Assembly (NCBI GenBank): GCA_009840595.1
Contig: VXNK01000122.1
Span: 1 to 64,000, forward strand
Direction of reading: 5' to 3'
Length of the DNA: 64,000 nucleotides
DNA from: Rhodospirillaceae bacterium
GTDB lineage: Bacteria; Pseudomonadota; Alphaproteobacteria; Bin65
Shown: positions 46,865 through 55,855 of the stretch, in pieces
Position numbering within the stretch: the first letter of the stretch is position 1
Layout of the letters: the number at the start of each line of letters is the position of its first letter
Program-made: the position numbers and the translations under genes
The notes under the pieces: generated by a model
What the model was told of the DNA's origin: nothing
The model's input: only the letters and a program-made list of their open reading frames with translations
The model's database searches: none

Positions 46865-47860
46865 GTGAGAGCCCGTCGCTGGGTCGGCGCCATGAGGCCG
46901 GGCGAGACGCCGGTCGGCCGGGGCCGCGCCGACAAGAAGGGAGTGGAGGCCGCGAACGGGCCCGCCGCCGATGCGGCCGGGCTGCGCGGCCGGCTGCGCG
47001 CTGTGATCGACGGGCCGCACTTCCAGTGGACGGTCACCGCGCTCATCACCGTCAACGCGCTCACCCTCGGCCTCGAGACGTCGAAAGTCGCCATGGCCCA
47101 CGCCGGTGGGCTGATCGCCGGGCTGGACCGGATCATCCTCGCCGTCTTCGTTGTCGAAATCCTGCTCAAGATGGTCGCCTTCGGGCCGCTCGGCTTCTTC
47201 CGGCGCGGCTGGAACGTGTTCGATTTCGTCATCGTCGGCATCGCGCTGGTGCCGAGCGCCGGCGCGTTTTCCGTTCTGCGCGCCCTGCGCATCCTGCGCG
47301 TCCTGCGGTTGGTCTCGATCGTGCCGGCCATGCGCAAGGTCGTGCTTGCGCTGCTGGCCAGCATTCCCGGCGTCAGTTCGATCATGATGCTGATGGTGCT
47401 GGTCTTCTACATCTTCGCCGTGATCGCGACGCGGCTCTACGGCGAGACTTTCCCGCAATGGTTCGGCACGGTCGGCGAGAGCATGTATTCGCTGTTCCAG
47501 ATCATGACCCTGGAAAGCTGGTCCATGGGCATCGTGCGGCCGGTGATGGAGACCTTCCCGAACGCCTGGCTGGTCTTCGTGCCCTTCATCCTCGTGACCA
47601 GCTTCGCCGTGCTCAACCTGTTCATCGCGGTGATCGTCAACGCCATGCAGGAGCAGCAGGCCTACGATCTTGAGGAAGCCCGCGATACGCTCGAACAGGA
47701 TATCGCCGAGCAGACCATGAAGCTGACCGAGGAAGCGAAGGCGCGGACCGAGAGCCTGGGCCGCAAGGTCGACGTTCAGACCGAAGAACTGACGGCGGAG
47801 ATCGGCGCGCTCAAGGCCGAGATCCGCGAACTCAAATCCCTGCTGGCGGAAAAACCGTGA
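46865..47860 (+). CDS. Voltage-gated sodium channel (BacNav), copy 1
   Basis: A 331-residue single-domain channel with six transmembrane segments. The S4 voltage sensor is RALRILRVLRLVSIVPAMRK, with Arg every third residue; the pore holds the sodium filter TLESWSM at about 215-221 (E217), the same as in NavAb-type channels. After S6 comes a long coiled coil (about 270-330), the usual tetramerisation neck. I chose GTG 46865 because AGGGGGAG lies 8 bases upstream; the N-terminal tail of about 48 residues is longer than usual. The stop overlaps the next channel gene by 4 bases (GTGA). Confidence 0.9.
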   Translation: MRARRWVGAMRPGETPVGRGRADKKGVEAANGPAADAAGLRGRLRAVIDGPHFQWTVTALITVNALTLGLETSKVAMAHAGGLIAGLDRIILAVFVVEILLKMVAFGPLGFFRRGWNVFDFVIVGIALVPSAGAFSVLRALRILRVLRLVSIVPAMRKVVLALLASIPGVSSIMMLMVLVFYIFAVIATRLYGETFPQWFGTVGESMYSLFQIMTLESWSMGIVRPVMETFPNAWLVFVPFILVTSFAVLNLFIAVIVNAMQEQQAYDLEEARDTLEQDIAEQTMKLTEEAKARTESLGRKVDVQTEELTAEIGALKAEIRELKSLLAEKP

Positions 47861-48702
47861 CCGCGCTGCCGGAGCCGACCTCGCCGCTCAACCGGGTGCG
47901 CCGCCGGGTCGGCGTCTTCATGGAGAGCCCGCGGGTCACGCGCGCGATCACCGCGGTGATCGTCCTCAACGCGATCACCTTGGGGCTGGAAACCTCGGCG
48001 AGCGTCATGGAGCGCGTCGGGCCGCTGCTGCTGCTCCTTGACGATGTCGTGCTGGCGATCTTCGTGATCGAGTTGCTCGCCAAGCTGTTCGCCTTCGGCT
48101 GGCGCTATTTCACCAACGGCTGGAACGTCTTCGATTTCATCATCGTCGGGATCGCGCTCGCGCCGGCAAGCGGCGACCTCACCGTGCTGCGTTCGCTGCG
48201 CATCCTGCGCGTGCTGCGGCTGGTCGCCATCGTGCCCTCGATGCGCAAGGTGGTGATGGCGCTGATGGCGGCGATCCCCGGCGTCTCCAGCGTGATCGCC
48301 CTGCTCGCGCTGGTCTACTACGTCTTCGCCGTAATGGTGACCAAGCTCTACGGCAAGGCCTTCCCGGACTGGTTCGGCACCGTCGGCGACAGCATGTATT
48401 CCCTGTTCCAGATCATGACCCTGGAAAGCTGGTCCATGGGCATCGTCCGCCCGGTGATGGAGCAGTATCCCGGCGCCTGGATGGTCTTCGTGCCGTTCAT
48501 CCTGATGACCAGCTTCGCCGTCATCAACCTGTTCATCGCCGTGATCGTCAACGCCATGACCGAACAGAGCCAGGCCGAATCCGCGGCGCTCAAGGAAGAA
48601 ATGCACGCGGTCACGGAGGCCGAAGCCTCCGCCCTGATGCAGCGCATGGAAGCCCTGCAGCGCCAGATGGACGAGATCAAGGGGATGCTGGAACGGCGTT
48701 AG
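47857..48702 (+). CDS. Voltage-gated sodium channel (BacNav), copy 2
   Basis: A 281-residue paralogue of the preceding channel. S4 is RSLRILRVLRLVAIVPSMRK and the filter TLESWSM lies at about 188-194 (E190). A short C-terminal coiled coil follows (about 235-281). It starts at GTG 47857 inside the stop of copy 1, so the two subunits are made from one message in coupled fashion. A 44-base stretch over the filter is identical in both genes (47492-47535 and 48403-48446), pointing to recent duplication or gene conversion. Hetero-tetramers are possible but unproven. Confidence 0.9.
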   Translation: MTALPEPTSPLNRVRRRVGVFMESPRVTRAITAVIVLNAITLGLETSASVMERVGPLLLLLDDVVLAIFVIELLAKLFAFGWRYFTNGWNVFDFIIVGIALAPASGDLTVLRSLRILRVLRLVAIVPSMRKVVMALMAAIPGVSSVIALLALVYYVFAVMVTKLYGKAFPDWFGTVGDSMYSLFQIMTLESWSMGIVRPVMEQYPGAWMVFVPFILMTSFAVINLFIAVIVNAMTEQSQAESAALKEEMHAVTEAEASALMQRMEALQRQMDEIKGMLERR

Positions 48703-48712
48703 CCCGGGTTCC

Positions 48713-49507
48713 TCACCGACTGCGGTCGCGGCGCATCCGGTCCAGATCGCCCTCCCAGCCCGATCCGCGAATGCGCCGGGCCTGATCGGGGCTGAGGGGC
48801 TCGGCGGCCTCCAGCAGCCGCGCGGCGGTCTCTTCCGGGTGCGAGATCATCAGGTCGTGCGGGCCGCCGATGCTGCGGCACAGCCAGCCCGGTTCGGACG
48901 CAACACGCGTATGGATCGCGTGGAAGGGCGAGGGGTCGTTGGCGCTCGCCAGGATATGCATCCTGCGGCCGACCGTCCGCCAGGCGCCGCTGAGCGGCAG
49001 GGGGTCGGTGAGACTGCGCAGAGGGTGCGGCGTCACCTTGGGCTCCACCCAGGCCCGCTGCGCCGGATCGTCGAGCCAGGCGCTCGCCGGCAGGGGCGGC
49101 ACCTTCCAGCCGTCGCCCCGTTCCGCGGCGGACCTCTCGAACGCCGCGACGCGCTCCGGCGGGGCCATGTCGTTGACGCACTGGCCGTCCGCCGGCACGA
49201 AGGCGTCGAGATAGACCAGCGCCCTGAGCCGCCCGGCCGCCCGGTCGGCGGCGCCGGTGACGACCATCCCGCCATAGCTGTGGCCGCACAGCACGATGTC
49301 GTCCAGCTCTTCCCATTCGAGCAGGTTGACGATGTCGAGGATGTGGATCTCCAGGCCGGTCTCGCGGGTCAGCAGGTGCGACCGGTCGGAAAGCCCGGTC
49401 AGCGTCGGCGCGTACACGACATGGCCGTCTGCGCGCAGCCGGTCCGCAACATCGCGCCAGCACCAGCCGCCGTGCCAGGCGCCGTGGACCAGAACAAAGG
49501 TCGTCAT
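48713..49507 (-). CDS. Alpha/beta-fold hydrolase (EstC/salicylate-esterase-like)
   Basis: A 264-residue hydrolase. Oxyanion-region HGAWHGGWCW at 9-18, nucleophile Ser in GHSYGGMVV near 74-82, and the catalytic His in GGPHDLMISHPEE near the C-terminus. This pattern is that of the EstC / methyl-ester hydrolase group. Its ATG overlaps the stop of the DenD-like gene by 4 bases (ATGA), so the two are coupled; it may open a lactone or ester linked to that pathway. Substrate unknown. Confidence 0.85.
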   Translation of the reverse strand: MTTFVLVHGAWHGGWCWRDVADRLRADGHVVYAPTLTGLSDRSHLLTRETGLEIHILDIVNLLEWEELDDIVLCGHSYGGMVVTGAADRAAGRLRALVYLDAFVPADGQCVNDMAPPERVAAFERSAAERGDGWKVPPLPASAWLDDPAQRAWVEPKVTPHPLRSLTDPLPLSGAWRTVGRRMHILASANDPSPFHAIHTRVASEPGWLCRSIGGPHDLMISHPEETAARLLEAAEPLSPDQARRIRGSGWEGDLDRMRRDRSR

Positions 49508-50514
49508 CGGCCGGTCTCCCCTTCGGCGCTGCCCCCGTCCCCTGGATCGTCCGCCAGATCGTCGGCGATGAAGGCGCGGACGATCTCGTCGATCGATGCG
49601 TCCGGCGCGATGCCGAGCGCCTCGGCCCGGGCGCCGCGGGCTTCGCCCGGCCAGCCGCCGACGATCCGCATGGTCGCCGGGTCCGGCGTCCAGCGGATTG
49701 CGCCGGTCCGGCGGTTGCCGGCGTTGCGCGCCACCGCATCGGCCATGTCCGCCGCCGTCGCCCGGATGCCGGAGAGCAGCAGCGTGCGCTTCAGGCCGAG
49801 CCGGTCGCCGGGCAGGTCGTGCACGGCGATGAAAGCGTCCGCCGTGCGCCGGGGCGACAGGCAGGCCATCGCGACATGAGGCTCGACCGGGCAGTCGTAA
49901 TCCTTGCCCTGCAACGGCTCGCGGATAATCGAGCTCGCCCAGGTCGAGGCGGCGCGGTTCGGCGCCGGCCGCACCATGATCGTCGGCAGGCGCAGCGCCC
50001 GGCCGTCGATATAGCCCTTGCGGGTGTAGTCGTGGATCAGCTGCTCGCCGACCAGCTTCTGGATGCCGTAGGAGGTCTGCGGCAGGGACGGGGTATCGTC
50101 CTCGATCGTCTCCGGCAAGTCTCCGCCATAGACCGCGATGGACGAGGCGAAGACCAGGCGCGGCGGCGCGGTCAGCCCCCGGCAGGCTTCGAGCAGGTTG
50201 CGCGTGCCGTCCAGATTGACCCGGTAGCCGAGGTCGAAATCCTCCTCCGCCCCGGCGCTGACGATGGCGGCGAGGTGGAAGACGCTGGCCGCATCGCCGC
50301 CGACCAGCCTGCGCACCGCTGCGGCGTCGCCGATGTCGCCGGTCACCGCCTCGGCCCGCCCGCCGAGATCGTCCGGCGTGACATTGTCGAACAGCACGAG
50401 TTCCGACACCGGGGCAGGCGCGCCGTCCGGTCCGGCGAGCGTACCGCGCTCCAGGATCGCCCGCGCCAGCTTCCGCGCGAGAAACCCGGCCCCGCCGGTA
50501 ATGATGACGCGCAT
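49504..50514 (-). CDS. denD: NAD-dependent epimerase/dehydratase, D-erythronate dehydrogenase-like
   Basis: A 336-residue extended short-chain dehydrogenase. NAD motif GGAGFLARKLAR at 7-18; active-site SSIAVYGGDLPE and YGIQK (Tyr-x3-Lys); the stretch VFHLAAIVSAGAEEDFDLGY is typical of DenD, which oxidises D-erythronate at C2 for tetronate breakdown. Partner genes of the known pathway (kinase DtnK/DenK, isomerase OtnI, aldolase OtnC) are not in the window, so the exact substrate is inference. Confidence 0.78.
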   Translation of the reverse strand: MRVIITGGAGFLARKLARAILERGTLAGPDGAPAPVSELVLFDNVTPDDLGGRAEAVTGDIGDAAAVRRLVGGDAASVFHLAAIVSAGAEEDFDLGYRVNLDGTRNLLEACRGLTAPPRLVFASSIAVYGGDLPETIEDDTPSLPQTSYGIQKLVGEQLIHDYTRKGYIDGRALRLPTIMVRPAPNRAASTWASSIIREPLQGKDYDCPVEPHVAMACLSPRRTADAFIAVHDLPGDRLGLKRTLLLSGIRATAADMADAVARNAGNRRTGAIRWTPDPATMRIVGGWPGEARGARAEALGIAPDASIDEIVRAFIADDLADDPGDGGSAEGETGR

Positions 50515-50647
50515 GAGTGCCGTTTCCGCCCGTTTGCTTCCGACGGGTTTTCTCTGACAGGCGCCGCCCGGTCAACCGTGCAAGGGGTTGGCGTTTGCCC
50601 GTCTCCTCCTGTAGGGAAACGGCGACCGAAATTTCAACCCTGCAGTC

Positions 50648-51808
50648 ATGACTCTCCCCGCCGACCGCATCCTCGCCACCCATGTCGGCAGCCTGCCTCG
50701 GCCCGACGACCTGATCGACCTGCTCGTCGCCAGGGACCGCGACCGGCCCTATGACGCTGCCCTGCTCGAGCGCCGCGTCGCCGAATCGGTGACGGAGATC
50801 GTGCGGAAGCAGGTCAAGTGCGGCGTCGACGTCGTCAGCGACGGCGAAATGTCGAAAATCTCCTACACCAACTATGTCAAGCACCGGCTCAAGGGTTTCG
50901 GCAATCCGGAGCCGCTGCGCTGGATGCCGTCGGACCTGAAGGCCCATCCGGACTACGCCGCCAGCATGCGCGCCAACGCCAAGCTGCCGAATCTCGACCC
51001 GCCGGCCTGCCGCGCGCCGATCGAGCCGGGCGATACCGGCCCGCTGGAGACCGACCTGGCGAACTTCCGCGCAGCAGTGGACATAGCGCAGCCGCCCGGC
51101 GCCTTCCTGAACGCCGCCTCGCCCGGCGTCGTCGCCCATTTCATGCCCAACGCATATTACGAGACGCGCGACGCCTATGTGCTGGCGCTCGGCGAGGCGC
51201 TGGCCGGCGAATACGAAGCGATCCACAAGGCTGGCTTCCTGCTCCAGATCGATTGCCCGGATCTCGCCATGATCCGCCACATGGAGTTCGCCGGCCGGTC
51301 CCTCGACGAGTTCCGCCACGCCGCAGAAGTCGGCGTCGAGGCGCTCAACCACGCGACGCGCAATATCCCGCCCGAAGCGATGCGCATGCACATCTGCTGG
51401 GGCAACTATCCCGGCCCGCACACCCATGACGTGCCCTTCGCCGCGATGGCGGACATCGTGTTCCGGGCCAGGCCTGCGGTCGTGCTGTTCGAGGGCGCCA
51501 ATCCGCAGCACGGCCACCAGCACGAGGACCTGGCGGACCTGCCGATTCCCGACGGTAAGATCCTGGCGCCCGGCGTGATCGACACCAACACCAACCATGT
51601 CGAGCACCCGAAGCTGGTTGCCCAGCGCCTCTGCGCCTACGCCGACATCGTCGGGCGCGAGCGGGTCCAGGCCGGCACCGATTGCGGCTTCTCCACGCTC
51701 GCCAGCCTGCCGCGGGTCTGGCCGAGCATCGTCTGGGAGAAGCTGCGCGCCCTGGCGGACGGCGCGGCGCTCGCGACCGACCGGCTGTGGGCCCGCCGGG
51801 CGGCGTAG
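50648..51808 (+). CDS. Short MetE-like (cobalamin-independent methionine synthase C-terminal) protein
   Basis: A 386-residue protein equal to the C-terminal barrel of MetE. Zinc ligands are visible as H-x-C in MHICWGNYPG, and the last Cys in GTDCGFST; an ILATHVGSLPRP start is typical of the short forms. Without the N-terminal MetE domain, such proteins transfer methyl groups from other donors or act on other thiols. The next gene starts 2 bases after its stop, so it heads a same-strand run (MetE-like, arylsulfotransferase-like, HDAC-like). No SAM or B12 riboswitch was seen upstream. Confidence 0.87.
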   Translation: MTLPADRILATHVGSLPRPDDLIDLLVARDRDRPYDAALLERRVAESVTEIVRKQVKCGVDVVSDGEMSKISYTNYVKHRLKGFGNPEPLRWMPSDLKAHPDYAASMRANAKLPNLDPPACRAPIEPGDTGPLETDLANFRAAVDIAQPPGAFLNAASPGVVAHFMPNAYYETRDAYVLALGEALAGEYEAIHKAGFLLQIDCPDLAMIRHMEFAGRSLDEFRHAAEVGVEALNHATRNIPPEAMRMHICWGNYPGPHTHDVPFAAMADIVFRARPAVVLFEGANPQHGHQHEDLADLPIPDGKILAPGVIDTNTNHVEHPKLVAQRLCAYADIVGRERVQAGTDCGFSTLASLPRVWPSIVWEKLRALADGAALATDRLWARRAA

Positions 51809-51810
51809 CG

Positions 51811-53076
51811 ATGGAGAACCCGCCCTTCCAAATTCACACGTGCATTCCGGAGCGGCGCGAACCCGGCTTCATCGTCCTGCCGGTCGGCAAGGCGGTGCGG
51901 GCGATTTCGCGCGATTCGGAGTTCGAGGCGCTGGTCGCGCTCGACCGTTACGGCAAAATCGCCTGGCAGTGGCGTTCGCCCGGCAACCGCTCGCTGATGG
52001 ACGTCAAGCGCACGCCGCGCGACACGCTGCTGGTCTTGACCACCGACGGCTGCATCCTCGAGGTCGCGCAGTCGGGCGAGACGATCCGCGCCTGGTCCTC
52101 GCCCGGCCGCAGCCCGCAGGCGGAGAACGCGGTTCCCGTCGATACCCTGTATTTCCACCATTCGGTGCAGGAACTGCCCGACGGCAATTTCGCCGCCCTG
52201 TCGCTGACGACGCGGACCTTCGACGATTACCCGCTGTCCGAAAACGACATCGCCGGGCCGCGCGGCCGGCGCGAGCTGGCCGGCGACACGGTCGTCGAAT
52301 TCACCGCCGACGGCACGGTGGTCCGCGAACACGATTTCTTCGACATCATCGACCCGCACCGCATCGGCTACGGCCTCGACGCGCCATTCTGGACCATCGC
52401 GGAGGTTGCGCCCGGCGCCGCCGACTGGACCCATGCCAACGGGCTGATCCACGATCCGTCGGACGACAGCTTCATCGTGACGGTGCGTCACCAGGACTGC
52501 GCCATCAAGATCGACCGGCAGAGCGGCGCGCTCAGATGGATCCTCGGCACGCCGGACGGCTGGCGCGAGCCCTGGGCGTCGAAGTTGCTCAAGCCCGCCG
52601 GCCGGCCGGACTGGTTCTGGCATCTGCACGATCCGAGCCTCATGCAGGACGGCTGCCTGCTGCTGTTCGACAACGGCGAAAGCGGCGCCTTCCCGCCGGC
52701 GCCCAAGCCGGACATCGACAGCCTGGTCAGCCGCGCCATCGCCTACCGGATCGACGAGCGGGCGATGACCTGCGCGCCGGCCTGGTCGTTCGAGGGACCC
52801 TATTCGATGTATGTCAGCGGCGCCTGCGAACTGCCGCAGACCGGCAATATCTTCGTCACCTTCGGCGGCATCACGCTGACCCGGCCGGACGGTAGGCGGA
52901 CCGACCTGCCGCCGAAAGGCTACGGCAGCGCTGAGGTGTTCGAGGTGACGCGGACGGACCCGCCCGAGGTGGTGTTCCACGCCGAACTGAACGACCGGGA
53001 CAGCGACGCCGCGCAAGGCTGGGCGATCTTCCGTGCCGAACGGGTCCCGCCCGACTGGTTCGGCGGCAGCGCATGA
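51811..53076 (+). CDS. Arylsulfotransferase (ASST)-like beta-propeller protein without signal peptide
   Basis: A 421-residue protein with ASST-family features: HHSVQELPDGNF, THANGLIHDPSDDSFIVTVR and WHLHDPSLMQDGCLLLFDNG, which hold the conserved His residues of the propeller active site. Classic ASSTs are periplasmic and move sulfate between phenols via a sulfo-His. This copy has no leader peptide and starts 2 bases after the MetE-like gene, so it is presumably cytoplasmic, which is unusual. Substrate unknown. Confidence 0.78.
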   Translation: MENPPFQIHTCIPERREPGFIVLPVGKAVRAISRDSEFEALVALDRYGKIAWQWRSPGNRSLMDVKRTPRDTLLVLTTDGCILEVAQSGETIRAWSSPGRSPQAENAVPVDTLYFHHSVQELPDGNFAALSLTTRTFDDYPLSENDIAGPRGRRELAGDTVVEFTADGTVVREHDFFDIIDPHRIGYGLDAPFWTIAEVAPGAADWTHANGLIHDPSDDSFIVTVRHQDCAIKIDRQSGALRWILGTPDGWREPWASKLLKPAGRPDWFWHLHDPSLMQDGCLLLFDNGESGAFPPAPKPDIDSLVSRAIAYRIDERAMTCAPAWSFEGPYSMYVSGACELPQTGNIFVTFGGITLTRPDGRRTDLPPKGYGSAEVFEVTRTDPPEVVFHAELNDRDSDAAQGWAIFRAERVPPDWFGGSA

Positions 53077-53125
53077 CGCGCGGCGCAGGCGCACGGCGGC
53101 GGCAGGGGAAACAACGGAGGCGGCC

Positions 53126-54244
53126 ATGACGACCGGCTTGGTCTGGGACGAGCGCTTCATGTGGCACGACACCGGCACGCGCTTCGGACCCATCGGCGGG
53201 CTCGACTGGATGGAGCCCATGGAACCGCCGGAGAGCGCGCCCGGCAAGCGGCGGATCAAGAACCTGCTCGACGCCAGCGGTCTGTCCCGGTCGCTGGTCA
53301 TGCTCGCGCCCGCGCCGGCCGGCGATGCCGACCTGCTGCGCGTCCATACGCAGGCGCATCTGGACCATGTCCGACGGGTGAGCGAAGCGGGCGGCGGCAA
53401 CGTCGCCCGCCGCTTCGCCACCACCCGGGTCGGCGCGGACGGGGAGGGGATCGCCCGCCTCGCCGCCGGCGCCGGGATCGCGGCGGTCGACGCCGTGCTC
53501 GCCGGCACGGTCGACAACGCCTATTGCCTGCACCGGCCGCCCGGCCATCACGCCGAGCCGGACGAGGCCATGGGCTTCTGCATCTATAGCAATGCCGCCA
53601 TTGCCGGCAGCTATGCGCTGGACGCGGCCGGGCCGGCGCGCATCGCCTTCGTCGACTGGGACGCCCATCACGGCAACGGCACCCAGGCGGCCTTCTGGCA
53701 CGATCCGCGCGCGCTCACGATTTCGCTGCACCAGGACTGCGCCTTCCCGCCGGACAGCGGCGCGGTCGGGGAAATCGGCGAAGGCGAGGGCGCCGGGACC
53801 AACATCAACATCCCGCTGCCGCCCGGCTCCGGCGAGGGCGCCTATCTGGCGGCGTTCGAGCGCGTCGTGCTGCCGGCGCTCACCGCCTTCCGGCCGGACA
53901 TGATCTTCGTGCCCAGCGGCTTCGATTCCGGCGGCCACGATCCGCTGGCGCGTATGATGCTGACCAGCGAGAGCTTCCGCCGGATGACGGAACTGCTGAT
54001 GGCGGCGGCGGACGACCTGTGCGGCGGGCGGATTATCATGCTGCACGAGGGCGGCTATGCGCCCCATATCGTGCCCTTCATGGCGCTCGCGGTGTTCGAG
54101 GCGCTGAGCGGGGAAAAGACGGACGTCGCCGACCCCTTCCTGCCAGCGCTGGCCGGCAGCCCCTGGCAGGCCCTCCAGCCCCACCAGGACCGCGCCATCG
54201 CCGCGGCGGAGGAAGCCGGGCTGGCCGCGCTGCTGGCACGGTGA
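53126..54244 (+). CDS. Class II histone deacetylase-like / acetylpolyamine amidohydrolase
   Basis: A 372-residue zinc deacetylase of the HDAC fold. Catalytic HH at 141-142 (RPPGHHAE), zinc ligands D179, H181 (VDWDAHHGNGT) and D267 (GFDSGGHDPLA). Bacterial members remove acetyl groups from acetylated polyamines or similar small amides. GGAGG lies 5 bases before the ATG. It fits in a region that also holds a polyamine-type importer, though 30 kb away. Confidence 0.9.
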   Translation: MTTGLVWDERFMWHDTGTRFGPIGGLDWMEPMEPPESAPGKRRIKNLLDASGLSRSLVMLAPAPAGDADLLRVHTQAHLDHVRRVSEAGGGNVARRFATTRVGADGEGIARLAAGAGIAAVDAVLAGTVDNAYCLHRPPGHHAEPDEAMGFCIYSNAAIAGSYALDAAGPARIAFVDWDAHHGNGTQAAFWHDPRALTISLHQDCAFPPDSGAVGEIGEGEGAGTNINIPLPPGSGEGAYLAAFERVVLPALTAFRPDMIFVPSGFDSGGHDPLARMMLTSESFRRMTELLMAAADDLCGGRIIMLHEGGYAPHIVPFMALAVFEALSGEKTDVADPFLPALAGSPWQALQPHQDRAIAAAEEAGLAALLAR

Positions 54245-54386
54245 GCGGCGGACGGCGCCCCGGATCCGAAGCGCGGCGGACCGGGCTTGCCGGCCGCGTC
54301 CTCGCCGCAGCATATCCGCCCATTGCGCTCCGGGGCAAAAATAGACACTCTCCCGGCGACGGCGATTCCCGAGGGACGAGGACGAG

Positions 54387-55466
54387 ATGAGCGACGACAG
54401 GACCAACGATTCGATGCGGGCAGCCCGCGCTTCCGGCGGCATCGGGCCGCGCTACCAGCCGCGCTCGCTTCTCGACCGGGGCGGCCGCGGGCCCGGAGGC
54501 GGGCCGCCGCTCGCCGCGCCGAACCGCCCCGCGCCGGCCGCGGCGGCCTCGGGCGGCGGCAAGAAGGACATATTGTGCGCCATCGGGGTCGACGTCGACG
54601 CGGTCGCCGGCTGGCTCGGCTCCTACGGTGGCGAGGATTCGCCCTGCGATATCTCGCGCGGCCTGTTCTCCGGCGAGATCGGCTCGCCGCGCATGGTCCG
54701 GCTGTTCGACAAGCTCGGCATCCGGACGAGCTGGTTCATCCCCGGCCATTCGATCGAGACCTTTCCGAAGCAGATGAAGATGGTGGTGGACGCCGGCCAT
54801 GAGATCGGCATGCACGGCTATTCCCACGAGAACCCGATCGCCATGACCCCGGAGCAGGAAGAGGCGGTCATGGACAAGTGCATCGAGCTGATCGAGCGGC
54901 TCTCCGGCCGCCGGCCGACCGGCTATGTCGCGCCCTGGTGGGAGTTCAGCCCGATCACCAACGAGCTGCTGCTCAAAAAGGGCATCAAGTACGACCACAG
55001 CCTGATGAACAACGATTTCCACCCCTTCTACGCCCGGGTCGGCGACAGCTGGACCAAGATCGACTATTCGAAGAAGGCGGAGGAATGGATGAAGCCGCTG
55101 GTGCGCGGCGTCGAGACCGACCTGGTCGACATTCCGGGCAGCTGGTATCTCGACGACCTGCCGCCGATGATGTTCATCAAGTCGGCGCCGAACAGCTTCG
55201 GCTTCGTCAACCCGCGCGATATCGAGGACCTTTGGCTCCAGCAGTTCGACTGGGTCTACCGGGAATACGATTACGCGGTCTACACGCTGACCATCCACCC
55301 GGACGTCTCGGGCCGGCCGCAGGTCCTGCTCATGCTGGAGCGGGTGTTCGACTATATCAACCAGCATGCCGGCGTGCGCTGGTGCACCTTCGACGAGATC
55401 GCCGACGATTTCATCCAGCGCTATCCGCGCGAAGGCGCGGCGCGGCCGGAATCGGTGCTCGCCTGA
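54387..55466 (+). CDS. Polysaccharide deacetylase-family protein (NodB fold, PgdA/PuuE-like)
   Basis: A 359-residue NodB-fold metal hydrolase. Metal ligands are expected at D71 (GVDVDAVAG) and H143/H147 ([10 protein letters not shown]); [25 protein letters not shown]-type wording is shared with Helicobacter PgdA-like and allantoinase-like (PuuE) members. There is no signal peptide, so a soluble amide such as an allantoin- or imide-like compound is as likely as peptidoglycan. Residues 1-58 are a Gly/Pro/Ala-rich tail of doubtful value; the true start may lie further in. Confidence 0.83.
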   Translation: MSDDRTNDSMRAARASGGIGPRYQPRSLLDRGGRGPGGGPPLAAPNRPAPAAAASGGGKKDILCAIGVDVDAVAGWLGSYGGEDSPCDISRGLFSGEIGSPRMVRLFDKLGIRTSWFIPGHSIETFPKQMKMVVDAGHEIGMHGYSHENPIAMTPEQEEAVMDKCIELIERLSGRRPTGYVAPWWEFSPITNELLLKKGIKYDHSLMNNDFHPFYARVGDSWTKIDYSKKAEEWMKPLVRGVETDLVDIPGSWYLDDLPPMMFIKSAPNSFGFVNPRDIEDLWLQQFDWVYREYDYAVYTLTIHPDVSGRPQVLLMLERVFDYINQHAGVRWCTFDEIADDFIQRYPREGAARPESVLA

Positions 55467-55509
55467 TCGGCCGGCCGCGCCGGGGCGGCCCCGCACGGGC
55501 AGGCCGGCC

Positions 55510-55830
55510 ATGTGCAGCCTGTGCGGCGTGCTCGGCGGGCGCGGCCACTGGACCGAGAGCAGCTCTTCGCCCGAGGCCTTCGCCAGCCGGCAGGAAGAGG
55601 TCACGCGGCGGCGCGAGCGCCAGGAGCGCATCCGCCTCGCCAACCGGATTCTCGGCCATTACGGCCTGAAGCTCGCGGATTTCAGCGGCGGTTCCTATGT
55701 GCTCTCGACCCGCACCGGCCGCTCGAAGATCGTCGACAACATCACCGAGGTCTGGATCGCGGCCGAAGCCATGACCGGCAACGAGTGCGATCCGCTCGAT
55801 CCGCGGCTGCTCGGCGGCCTGTCGGCATGA
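55510..55830 (+). CDS. Small CxxC protein preceding CobW GTPase
   Basis: A 106-residue protein with CSLCG right after the start (C2, C5) and H13, followed by an Arg/Glu-rich helix and a compact C-terminal part (SGGSYVLSTRTGRSKIVDN). No family is recognised. It lies 25 bases before the CobW gene and 43 after the deacetylase gene, so the three are probably one unit. The CxxC near a metallochaperone GTPase suggests a metal-binding client or partner; this is inference. Confidence 0.7.
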   Translation: MCSLCGVLGGRGHWTESSSSPEAFASRQEEVTRRRERQERIRLANRILGHYGLKLADFSGGSYVLSTRTGRSKIVDNITEVWIAAEAMTGNECDPLDPRLLGGLSA

Positions 55831-55855
55831 CGGTGCGGGCGCGGGGACAGCCGCC

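Noticed and set aside
50515-50647. SAM or cobalamin riboswitch before the MetE-like gene
   Set aside because: No SAM-II-like or B12-box pattern could be found in the 133-base leader.
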